From the NCBI GenBank assembly GCA_938033975.1, contig CALHKJ010000371.1, positions 1 through 7,826 of the forward strand: DNA of 7,826 nt. The letters are read 5' to 3'. The notes under the pieces are model-generated. The model was given only the letters and a program-made list of their open reading frames with translations. It made no database searches and had not been told where the DNA came from. This document shows, piece after piece, positions 1-6,584 of this stretch (the first letter of the stretch is position 1; each line of letters opens with the position of its first letter). Source of the stretch: an uncultured Saprospiraceae bacterium (GTDB lineage: Bacteria > Bacteroidota > Bacteroidia > Chitinophagales > Saprospiraceae). Position numbers and translations under genes: made by a program.

Positions 1-1044
1 GCCCTTGGATCAAAACCAAATAAATTTGGTTGGCCTGGACAAGATTTAAAAGGTGTAGGAAGTTTATACAGCCTTCAGGATCTTCAAATTATGGAAGACT
101 ATAGCAATAATCTTAAAAGAGCCGTAGTTGTTGGTGGTGGACTTATTGGATTAGAAATGGCAGAAATGTTTCATTCAAGAAATATTCCTGTAACTATGAT
201 TGTTAGAGAACAATCATATTGGAATAATGCCATACCCCAAAAGGAATCAGAAATGATTGGTCGCCATATTAAACATCACGGTATAGATCTTAAATTAAAT
301 TCTAATCTTGGTGAAATTATTGATGACGGGACAGGTACAGCAAAAGCAGCTACAATAAAAGAAAGTGGTGAAGTCATTGAATGTGGTTTTGTCGGTTTGA
401 CAGCAGGCGTTAGCCCCAACATTGGATGGCTAAAAGAAACAGATTTAGAAACCAATAGGGGTATCATCGTTAATGAAAAGCTACAAACAAATATTCCTGA
501 CGTATATGCTATTGGTGATTGTGCAGAAATTAAAGACCCACTACCGGGCCGAAGAGGTATCGAAGCAATTTGGTATACGGGACGTATGATGGGAGAAACT
601 GTTGCCTATAATATTACTGGTGAAAATATTTCTTATAACCCAGGGATATGGTTTAACTCAGCAAAGTTCCTAGATATAGAATATCAAGTTTATGGAGAGA
701 TGCCATCCAAGCCAGCAGAACATCATGAAAACATATATTGGGAACACCTAGATGGAGAAAAATCAATAAGGCTTGTTTTCGACAAAAACACCAACTCAAT
801 TTTAGGTTTCAATTTAATGGGAATAAGATTTAGACATGAAGTTTGTGAGAAATGGATTAAAGAAAAAACCCATATAGATGAGGTTCTTCAAAATCTAAGT
901 CTAGCAAATTTTGACCCAGAGTTCTATGAAGAATATGAAGGAGCACTTCTCAAACACTATAATTCCCAAACTGGAAAAAATCTAAGTTTGAAGAAAAAAA
1001 GAAAATTAGATCAAGTATTAACTTTTTTAAAAATGAATAAATGA
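1..1044 (+). CDS. FAD/NAD(P)H-dependent oxidoreductase (5' end outside window)
   Basis: Probable flavoprotein that moves electrons between NAD(P)H and a partner, acting in the cytoplasm or on the inner membrane face. The frame is open from base 1, and the residues before the Met at 91 (ALGSKPNKFGWPG...) read like family sequence, so Met91 is internal and the true start lies upstream. The visible 347 residues show the second Rossmann motif VVGGGLIGLE (visible residues about 43-52, NAD(P)H binding), then the FAD-contacting YAIGDCAE (about 169-176) and a C-terminal interface-like domain. This is the Pyr_redox_2 layout. An Arg ends the second strand of the nucleotide-binding fold (MIVRE), as in the NADPH-using glutathione reductases, which hints weakly at NADPH. 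The N-terminal FAD motif is off-window, so a redox-active cysteine pair cannot be assessed. The stop overlaps the next gene's start as ATGA, suggesting translational coupling with the polyferredoxin. The specific substrate is unknown. Confidence 0.9.
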   Translation, partial: ALGSKPNKFGWPGQDLKGVGSLYSLQDLQIMEDYSNNLKRAVVVGGGLIGLEMAEMFHSRNIPVTMIVREQSYWNNAIPQKESEMIGRHIKHHGIDLKLNSNLGEIIDDGTGTAKAATIKESGEVIECGFVGLTAGVSPNIGWLKETDLETNRGIIVNEKLQTNIPDVYAIGDCAEIKDPLPGRRGIEAIWYTGRMMGETVAYNITGENISYNPGIWFNSAKFLDIEYQVYGEMPSKPAEHHENIYWEHLDGEKSIRLVFDKNTNSILGFNLMGIRFRHEVCEKWIKEKTHIDEVLQNLSLANFDPEFYEEYEGALLKHYNSQTGKNLSLKKKRKLDQVLTFLKMNK

Positions 1045-2831
1045 AATTGATTCAAAACCTCGGTACTCTTTTATTTATTCTTGCCTTTCTCTTTTTTACA
1101 TTCCTTGCAGGATGGAACACCTTTGAGCTTAGTGCAGATAAGCTAAATATCTCAAACTCAAACCATAAAAAGGAAGTATTAAAAGTTGCAGGAGAAATGA
1201 ATATTCTAGATAAAGAATACTCTAGCAATATTGCATTTATCAAAGATCTTAAATCTGCAATCAAAAAAAGTCAAAGCAACTTAAATGATGAATTCACAAA
1301 TAACCCTCCTGAAAATATACAAGAGTGGGATTTTAAAATTGCTGATTGGCAGATAAAGGATTATCTTAAAAACAGCGCCATGAGTTCTGGAACTGGATGG
1401 GTAAGTAAGAATCCATGGCAAGGTTTCCTTCTAACTTTTGGTTTAGCAATATTAGGTGGACTACTTTTTATTATTCCGAAATTCTTCCAACCAGCTGGAA
1501 TAAAAAATGATGGAATCTATCATTCCTCATTAACAAAAGGATTGCAGTTTGGACCAAAGATTGCCATTTTAATTTCAACAATTCTCGGAGTATTAATCTA
1601 TGGCTATTACTATAATAATGGTGATTTCTTTTGGTCTATACTAACAGCAGTAATAGCTATTGCCATTATAGGACTAGTTTATTTTTATGAAAAAGATAAA
1701 GAATTAAACCCCGTTAGATCAGCATCTGTTTCTGTAACAGGATGGTTAGGAATGTTGTTTGGCTTATACCTTATTGGCTTCTACATCTTATTGTATTGGA
1801 AACCAGAGTTAATTTCAAATTGGATTATAATTGTCTCTCCTATCAGTGAAAAACTAAGTGGTAATCCTGCTAGTCAATGGTTTCTGTATGGCCTAATGTA
1901 TACAATTATAGTATTGGTAATGGGTGTCAGAATGATATCTAAGTACCGTCACAACAAATACCAAATGGTTAGAACTGCATCTGTTATGTTCTTCCAAACT
2001 TGCATAGCTTTTATACTTCCAGAAATATTAGTTAGACTTAATTATCCCTACTACGACTTTAAAAATATTTGGCCATTAAACTATTCATTCTTCTTCGACT
2101 ATAATCTTAATACTTTAACATCAAGCGGTGCACTAGGAATGTTTATGCTTGTTTGGGGCCTCGTTCTTATGCTTATAGGTGTACCAGTTATAACTTACTT
2201 TTATGGAAAAAGGTGGTATTGCTCTTGGGTTTGTGGTTGTGGCGGTCTTGCTGAAACATTAGGTGATCCCTTCAGACAATTATCTGATAAAAGTTTACGA
2301 GCTTGGAAATTTGAAAGGTGGATAATTCACGGTGTTTTAGTAGCTGCTGTTGTAATGACTCTTTTGGTTTTATATCACTACTTCACAGGGAAAAGTCATG
2401 TTCTGTTTATAGATAGTAATTCTTTGAGAGGATGGTATGGGTTCTTAATTGGTTCTGCTTTCGCCGGTGTCGTCGGTACTGGATTTTATCCACTTATGGG
2501 GAATAGAACTTGGTGCAGATTTGGTTGCCCACTTGCTGCTTATTTAGGCCTGGTACAAAGATTCAAATCTAGGTTTAGAATTACAACCAATGGAGGGCAA
2601 TGTATTTCATGTGGAAATTGCTCGACATATTGTGAAATGGGAATCGATGTTAGAGCCTATGCACAAAAAGGACAAGACATTGTTAGGTCCTCTTGTGTCG
2701 GTTGTGGAGTCTGTTCAGCAGTATGCCCTCGTGGTGTGCTTAGACTAGAAAATGCGTCTGGAGATATTAATACTAGAACAACTGAAATGAGAACCATTCA
2801 TATTACGGAAGATCAAATAGGAATCCTCTAA
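1041..2831 (+). CDS. Membrane polyferredoxin, NapH/NosR/CcoG-like 4Fe-4S protein
   Basis: Integral membrane iron-sulfur protein of 596 residues, probably an electron relay. An N-terminal membrane anchor (about 5-25) is followed by a soluble segment (about 27-125, probably extracytoplasmic). Then come about nine hydrophobic helices (roughly 127-147, 172-190, 196-215, 230-253, 278-300, 311-335, 362-388, 430-448, 465-483). Two CX3C elements characteristic of the NosR/NapH/CcoG group are present: C394/C398, with an extra C400 and no following Pro, and C492/C496 followed by Pro. The C-terminal domain has two full ferredoxin motifs: C521/C524/C527/C531, where Glu replaces the usual Pro, and C552/C555/C558/C562 followed by Pro, enough for two 4Fe-4S clusters. 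No heme-binding CXXCH and no clear covalent-FMN motif is seen, so it is not a typical NosR. The start ATG overlaps the oxidoreductase stop by 4 bp, so the two are very likely co-expressed partners. The final electron acceptor is not evident. Confidence 0.9.
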   Translation: MKLIQNLGTLLFILAFLFFTFLAGWNTFELSADKLNISNSNHKKEVLKVAGEMNILDKEYSSNIAFIKDLKSAIKKSQSNLNDEFTNNPPENIQEWDFKIADWQIKDYLKNSAMSSGTGWVSKNPWQGFLLTFGLAILGGLLFIIPKFFQPAGIKNDGIYHSSLTKGLQFGPKIAILISTILGVLIYGYYYNNGDFFWSILTAVIAIAIIGLVYFYEKDKELNPVRSASVSVTGWLGMLFGLYLIGFYILLYWKPELISNWIIIVSPISEKLSGNPASQWFLYGLMYTIIVLVMGVRMISKYRHNKYQMVRTASVMFFQTCIAFILPEILVRLNYPYYDFKNIWPLNYSFFFDYNLNTLTSSGALGMFMLVWGLVLMLIGVPVITYFYGKRWYCSWVCGCGGLAETLGDPFRQLSDKSLRAWKFERWIIHGVLVAAVVMTLLVLYHYFTGKSHVLFIDSNSLRGWYGFLIGSAFAGVVGTGFYPLMGNRTWCRFGCPLAAYLGLVQRFKSRFRITTNGGQCISCGNCSTYCEMGIDVRAYAQKGQDIVRSSCVGCGVCSAVCPRGVLRLENASGDINTRTTEMRTIHITEDQIGIL

Positions 2832-3445
2832 TCTTGAGATAACATACTTAACAATTCTGAAGCTATCATAGAAGTGGCACCCCATAATGTCTCTTCACCC
2901 AAAGGAAAATAGGGAACATTTTTAATGATCCTTTCACCTACGGTCAGGTCTTTTATTTTAGTACCGTGAAGTAGTGATTCAATAGGCCATTGAAAAACTT
3001 CATCAACCTCTGTTGGGTCAATTTTGAATTTTAATTCTTCATTCGCGAAAGCAACAAAAGGATAGACTAGAAAATTACTAACAAAAACATATAGTGGACT
3101 TAATTCTCCGATTATCTCATAATGTAAAGGAGAAACCCCTATCTCTTCTTCAACTTCTCTGATTACTGCATCAAACTTTGTTTCACCTTTCTCTATTTGT
3201 CCACCAGGAAAACTTATTTGTCCTTTATGCTTATCTTTTTCATAATGAGAAGCACGTTTTATAAAACAAATATTAGGTTTTTCTTTATTTGAAATTAGCA
3301 ACATAACCGAAGCATGCTTTGCATCTTGTGGTGCATTTCTATACGCTGGATCATATCCAGGAGATAATAATTTTTGAGCCTCCCAACCAGGAAGATTAGA
3401 ATCGAATGACTTTGTAAGTTTTTCCCTCAGCCATTCTATTGTCAT
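2828..3445 (-). CDS. Nudix hydrolase, CoA pyrophosphatase-like
   Basis: A 205-residue Nudix pyrophosphohydrolase, probably splitting coenzyme A or its derivatives into 4'-phosphopantetheine and 3',5'-ADP. The Nudix box GX5EX7REUXEEXGU is complete at residues 82-104 (G82, E88, R96, E97, E100, E101, G103), so metal binding should be intact. Directly before it, KHKGQISFPGG (about 73-82) matches the extension typical of the NudL/YeaB (former UPF0035) CoA-pyrophosphatase group, and LWGATSMIASELL (about 187-199) fits the conserved C-terminal segment. Length is normal for the family. I chose the ATG at 3445. A TTG one codon upstream (3448) is possible, but ATG is the commoner start and AGTAGG lies a few bases before it. 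It begins 5 bp after the hemD stop and is probably last in that operon. Its stop overlaps the convergent polyferredoxin stop by 4 bp. The family call is firm; the substrate is inferred. Confidence 0.92.
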   Translation of the reverse strand: MTIEWLREKLTKSFDSNLPGWEAQKLLSPGYDPAYRNAPQDAKHASVMLLISNKEKPNICFIKRASHYEKDKHKGQISFPGGQIEKGETKFDAVIREVEEEIGVSPLHYEIIGELSPLYVFVSNFLVYPFVAFANEELKFKIDPTEVDEVFQWPIESLLHGTKIKDLTVGERIIKNVPYFPLGEETLWGATSMIASELLSMLSQD

Positions 3446-3450
3446 CAAAC

Positions 3451-4224
3451 CTACTTATTTGATTTTTTCAAATAGTTCTCAAGTGCCATTGACATAGATG
3501 GCGATTCGGGTGTGGGCGCTAAGATATTTGTCGTCAGGCCACGATCAACTACTGCCTTATTAGTAGAATTTCCGAAAATTGCTAATCGAGTATTATTTTG
3601 CTTGAAGTCTGGAAAATTTTCGTACAAAGATTCTATCCCTAATGGACTAAAGAAAACAAGTATGTCATATGTAACATCGCTTAAATCCGATAGATCGCTT
3701 GCTACCGTTCTGTACATCATTGCCTCTTGATAATTAAGTTCATTGGTTTTTAGAAATGAAACAACCTCTTTTGCTCCCAAATTAGAACAAGGCAATAAGA
3801 ATTTTTCCTCATTGTGTTTATTAAAGGAGTTTTGTAGGTCTTCTATTTTTCTTACACCAACAAAAACCTTTCGCTTTCTATAAATGATGAACTTCTGAAG
3901 ATAGTTTGCAATTGCTTCCGTAAGACAAAAGTACTTTGTCTGCATAGACATTTTTACTCTCATTTCTTCGCAGAGCCTAAAGAAATGTTCAATAGATAGT
4001 TTACTAGTAAAAATAATTGCGCTGAACTCATCAGGTCTTAACCTGTTTTTTCTGAATTCCTTTTCAGATACAGGTTCGACATGTATGAATTGACGCCAGT
4101 CAATCTTCACATCCCATTTTTGCTCCAAGTGATAGTACGGAGATCTCTCCGGCTTGGGCTGGGAAACAAGTATTGTCTTCACTTTTTTATATGATTCTTT
4201 AGAAGACTTCACGCTTGACGCCAT
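3451..4224 (-). CDS. hemD: Uroporphyrinogen-III synthase
   Basis: A 257-residue HemD-family protein. HemD cyclises hydroxymethylbilane to uroporphyrinogen III with inversion of ring D, in the cytoplasm, on the route to heme, siroheme and cobalamin. The family is poorly conserved, so the call rests on a set of weak but correctly ordered motifs: the first strand KVKTILVSQPKPE (about 14-26), FSAIIFTSKLSIEHF (67-81), a second half with EAMMYRT (167-173, the conserved Tyr-Arg-Thr), DILVFFSPLGIESL (187-200), LAIFGNSTNKAV (214-225) and APTPESPSM (236-244). The two-domain layout and length match. An N-terminal Lys/Ser-rich stretch (residues 2-16) looks like a short extension. The gene sits 14 bp downstream of the DUF4271 gene, an arrangement I recall as common in Bacteroidota, and 5 bp before the Nudix gene. 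No Shine-Dalgarno is evident before ATG 4224; translation may depend on coupling. Confidence 0.9.
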   Translation of the reverse strand: MASSVKSSKESYKKVKTILVSQPKPERSPYYHLEQKWDVKIDWRQFIHVEPVSEKEFRKNRLRPDEFSAIIFTSKLSIEHFFRLCEEMRVKMSMQTKYFCLTEAIANYLQKFIIYRKRKVFVGVRKIEDLQNSFNKHNEEKFLLPCSNLGAKEVVSFLKTNELNYQEAMMYRTVASDLSDLSDVTYDILVFFSPLGIESLYENFPDFKQNNTRLAIFGNSTNKAVVDRGLTTNILAPTPESPSMSMALENYLKKSNK

Positions 4225-4238
4225 ATAAGGTAAGAGTT

Positions 4239-5144
4239 TTAATTAGAGAGGCCATACAGACCTAACCAATATAGAATTATCAAAACAGGTGCAATTTCGA
4301 AGCTGCAAAAGTAAAGAAAAAACTGAAAAGGATTACTACCAATCTGTCTTGAACTTACTAAAGCACCTCTGAAATATCTTAACAATATCAGTATAGCAAT
4401 GATGAAAATCCCAATAAATACAAGCGCTTTCGCTAATCCTGAGGGAGAAAATGCTACAAATAGGTTAAGTGGTATTAATGCCAGACCTATCGATATATTC
4501 AATAAAGCAATTAAAAAAGAAAAGGTTCCAGCTTCTGCTTCAAGTTCAAAAATCCAGCCAAAAACCAATAAAAACAAGTGTCTTAGCATATAAATCCCTG
4601 CTATCCCAAGTATTATTTGGAATAATGGCAGATTAGGACTTCCTGGTGTAAGTCCTTTATAAGCCAAAACGATAAATAAACCTAAATTCAAGAAAAAAAT
4701 GAGATATAGGCCTAAAAAATGAGTTCTATAAACTCCTAGAGACTTATTAATGAAGCCCGACATATAATTCATATTCATAAGAGATTGAAGAATATCGGCC
4801 AAAATGCCTCTATAATAGAATAAAATAATACCCAAAATCAAGGCGGATACCAAAATGACTGATAAAGGAGAAATTGTGTTAAGATCCTTTCTTGAGATCT
4901 TTGATTTAGTCTCATCAGTATACGAAACAGTTCTTACTGCTTGGTTCTTCCTTATCGGTATATGAGATACCTCAAATGGATTAGTCAACTCATCTACTGG
5001 CTCCTCCTCAATCGTAACTGGCAAATCTTGACTAATTGGCCTCTCAATAATTTCTGTTGAATCCCTATATACATCAAAAATACTCTGAGCAGAAAATTGC
5101 ACCGAAAAAAAGAATAATATGGATATGATTGAAATTCGTCTCAT
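4239..5144 (-). CDS. DUF4271 family multi-pass membrane protein
   Basis: A 301-residue inner-membrane protein of unknown function that I recognise as DUF4271. Residues 1-20 form a signal peptide or signal anchor (basic MRR, hydrophobic core, FSAQS as a likely cleavage site). Next is a polar, acidic, probably extracytoplasmic stretch (about 21-90) with an NPFEVSHIP motif near 55-63. Six hydrophobic segments follow (about 92-110, 142-162, 173-197, 207-231, 237-256, 276-295). The C-terminal FFLYFCSFEIAPVLIIL (about 275-291) is the most recognisable family signature. It is first in an apparent operon with hemD, 14 bp upstream of it. A role supporting tetrapyrrole metabolism or the envelope is a guess from position only. 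Its 5' side faces the histidine kinase across a 163-bp divergent promoter region. The start ATG at 5144 places the signal sequence correctly; no strong ribosome binding site is visible. Confidence 0.88.
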   Translation of the reverse strand: MRRISIISILFFFSVQFSAQSIFDVYRDSTEIIERPISQDLPVTIEEEPVDELTNPFEVSHIPIRKNQAVRTVSYTDETKSKISRKDLNTISPLSVILVSALILGIILFYYRGILADILQSLMNMNYMSGFINKSLGVYRTHFLGLYLIFFLNLGLFIVLAYKGLTPGSPNLPLFQIILGIAGIYMLRHLFLLVFGWIFELEAEAGTFSFLIALLNISIGLALIPLNLFVAFSPSGLAKALVFIGIFIIAILILLRYFRGALVSSRQIGSNPFQFFLYFCSFEIAPVLIILYWLGLYGLSN

Positions 5145-5225
5145 TACAAGCCCGAAATTACTATTTTACTTTCTTACTTTATAGGACTACACTCATCAAG
5201 GCATATTTAATCTTTTAAGTCCTTT

Positions 5226-5243
5226 TGTTAATAACATGTTATT
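5226..5243 (+). promoter_or_regulatory. 11-bp-spaced direct repeat, candidate response-regulator box
   Basis: TGTTAAT (5226-5232) and TGTTATT (5237-5243) match at 6 of 7 bases and are separated by 4 bp, giving an 11-bp period. OmpR/PhoB-family regulators bind tandem half-sites with this geometry, and the downstream operon encodes such a regulator. A third, weak copy (4 of 7) falls in register at 5248-5254. Binding is inferred; AT-rich intergenic DNA makes chance matches fairly likely. Confidence 0.35.
5230..5243. repeat. 14-bp perfect palindrome
   Basis: AATAACATGTTATT reads identically on both strands. With no spacer it would make a poor RNA hairpin loop, so a dimeric protein-binding site is the likelier role. 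It lies about 35 bp upstream of the putative -7 element of the kinase gene and is equally available to the divergent operon. The palindrome is certain; the function is inferred. Confidence 0.55.
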
Positions 5244-5245
5244 CG

Positions 5246-5268
5246 TTTTACAATCAATTTTTGTAAAA
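5246..5268. repeat. 8-bp inverted repeat with 7-bp spacer
   Basis: TTTTACAA (5246-5253) is perfectly complementary to TTGTAAAA (5261-5268). The right arm contains the TTG of the putative promoter, so a bound protein could block or contact RNA polymerase. Its centre lies about 20.5 bp from that of the upstream palindrome, close to two helical turns, placing both on one face of the DNA. It lacks a following T-run and is followed by a gene start, so it is unlikely to be a terminator. Confidence 0.5.
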
Positions 5269-5286
5269 TAAATAGACCTAACTTTA
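5261..5286 (+). promoter_or_regulatory. Putative promoter of the histidine kinase operon
   Basis: TAACTTTA (5279-5286) matches 7 of 8 positions of the Bacteroidota -7 consensus TAnnTTTG, with a TTG at 5261-5263 as the -33 element. The 15-bp spacer is shorter than the usual roughly 17-23 bp, which weakens the call. A TATAAT hexamer overlaps at 5285-5290. Either reading gives a very short untranslated leader before ATG 5308. Confidence 0.3.
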
Positions 5287-5307
5287 TAATTCAACATGAT
5301 CAAATAA

Positions 5308-6582
5308 ATGCCATCGCGAAGCATACGTATTATTTTAATTCTTGGTAGCCTTGCCATAGCAGGCATAATTTTTATTCAAGGTTACTGGGTAAGTCGCACC
5401 TTAGATATAAAAGAAGATGACTTTCACCAATCAGTAACTATTGCATTAAGAAATGTTGCAGAAGCAATTTCTAAATACAACAAATCTGAATTGCCCAAAA
5501 CAGATTTGATCAATAGAAGAACCTCCAACTATTATTCAGTCAATGTAAATAGTGCTATAGATGCAAATATTTTAGAAGACTATCTTTTTCAAGAATTTGA
5601 AAAAGCATCTCTAAATACTGTTTTTGAATATGCCGTTTATGATTGTAGTACTGACAAATTAGTCTATGGTAATTTTTGTAGTATTGAAGAGGAATCAAAA
5701 GAATTTGTACGCAGTGAAAATCTTCCAAAATTTAATGACCTTATTTATTACTTTGTTGTGAAATTTCCAAGTCGAGGTAGTTACATCGTCGACTCAATGA
5801 GACAATCAATTCTATTTAGCATTATCGCCTTTTTAGCTATTGCTTTTTTCGCATATGCTATGTGGGTTATTTTAAGACAAAAACAATTGACAGAGCTGCA
5901 AAAGGATTTTATAAACAACATGACTCATGAGTTTAAAACTCCAATTTCATCGATCAAAATAGCAAGTGATGTCATTAGGGCTGACAGTGCGATTCAAGAT
6001 AATACAAGGTTGGTGAAGTATGCAGAGATAATAACAACACAAAATGAAAGACTTAATAATCAAGTAGAAAAGGTTTTAAATATAGCGCGACTTGAAAAGG
6101 ATCAGTTTGAGATCAAAAAAACCAAACTGGACTTAGTCAGTTTTGTTTCTAACTTTACAAACAACGAAAAATTAAAACTAGCAGAATCAAAAGGTGAAAT
6201 TGTCTTCAATTGTTCATTGGATCTTGCAACCATTTTGGCAGATGAACTACACTTTACTAATGTAGTAAGTACCATTGTAGATAACGCATTTAAATATTGC
6301 GACAAAACACCAAAGGTGGAAATTGCTTTAGAAGCAAACGACAAAGATGATTATGTATTGTCAATTAAAGACAATGGTATAGGCATCAAAAAAGAAATGC
6401 AAAAGAAAGTATTTGAAAAGTTCTACCGTATTCCTACTGGTAACCTCCATGACGTGAAAGGTTTTGGTCTTGGATTGTTTTATGTAAAAAATATTATTGA
6501 TGCATCAAAATGGGAAATTCAAATAGAATCTGAAATTGGTAAAGGAACAAAATTCAAAATCATTATACCAAAGCACACTTAA
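5308..6582 (+). CDS. Two-pass membrane sensor histidine kinase (RprX-like)
   Basis: A 424-residue sensor kinase that should autophosphorylate on His and pass phosphate to the regulator encoded 2 bp downstream. It has TM1 at about 6-28, a periplasmic sensor domain at about 29-164 and TM2 at about 165-189, then directly a HisKA domain with MTHEFKTP (phospho-acceptor His207); there is no obvious HAMP or PAS domain. The HATPase domain is complete: N-box with N326, G1 DNGIGI (355-360), F-box FEKFYR (369-374) and G2 GFGLGL (385-390), so it looks active. The periplasmic domain has no family I recognise. It holds two cysteines, C113 and C124, that could form a disulfide. An in-frame TAA immediately precedes ATG 5308, so the start cannot be further upstream. 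The architecture and partner resemble RprX/RprY of Bacteroides, but orthology is not shown. The signal is unknown. Confidence 0.93.
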   Translation: MPSRSIRIILILGSLAIAGIIFIQGYWVSRTLDIKEDDFHQSVTIALRNVAEAISKYNKSELPKTDLINRRTSNYYSVNVNSAIDANILEDYLFQEFEKASLNTVFEYAVYDCSTDKLVYGNFCSIEEESKEFVRSENLPKFNDLIYYFVVKFPSRGSYIVDSMRQSILFSIIAFLAIAFFAYAMWVILRQKQLTELQKDFINNMTHEFKTPISSIKIASDVIRADSAIQDNTRLVKYAEIITTQNERLNNQVEKVLNIARLEKDQFEIKKTKLDLVSFVSNFTNNEKLKLAESKGEIVFNCSLDLATILADELHFTNVVSTIVDNAFKYCDKTPKVEIALEANDKDDYVLSIKDNGIGIKKEMQKKVFEKFYRIPTGNLHDVKGFGLGLFYVKNIIDASKWEIQIESEIGKGTKFKIIIPKHT

Positions 6583-6584
6583 GC

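Larger units (their letters stand above)
5145..5307. promoter_or_regulatory. Divergent intergenic promoter region
   Basis: The only sizeable non-coding gap. It separates the minus-strand DUF4271-hemD-Nudix operon from the plus-strand histidine kinase and response regulator, so promoters for both must lie here or inside the neighbouring genes. The half next to the kinase (5226-5268) carries two adjacent inverted repeats and one direct repeat, listed separately. I found no convincing TAnnTTTG-type element on the minus strand; a TATAAA on that strand (near 5178-5183) lacks a well-spaced partner. No small ORF, RNA gene or terminator hairpin is supported here. Confidence 0.7.

Noticed and set aside
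91..1044. Met at 91 as the start of the oxidoreductase.
   Set aside because: The frame is open to base 1, the upstream residues look like family sequence, and the N-terminal FAD-binding half expected of the family would be missing.
1380..1406. SSGTG in the polyferredoxin (about residues 115-119) as a covalent FMN-attachment site like that of NosR or RnfG.
   Set aside because: It does not fit the (S/T)GA(T/S)x(S/T)-type motif; the Ala and spaced Thr are missing.
3446..3448. TTG at 3448 as the start of the Nudix gene.
   Set aside because: It is immediately followed by an ATG in the same frame, which is the more usual start; the difference is a single residue and cannot be settled by sequence alone.
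3512..3730. A 72-codon open frame antisense to hemD, and similar short antisense frames within other genes (276-467, 1052-1264, 4399-4593, 6102-6344).
   Set aside because: All lie wholly inside well-supported genes on the other strand, show no recognisable domain and have no start-site context of their own.
5145..5230. A minus-strand promoter for the DUF4271 operon around TATAAA (near 5178-5183).
   Set aside because: No partner element was found at suitable spacing and no TAnnTTTG match is present, so a specific site is not supported.
5246..5268. The inverted repeat as an intrinsic terminator.
   Set aside because: The stem is only 8 AT-rich pairs, there is no following T-run on either strand in a useful place, and it sits upstream of both divergent genes.
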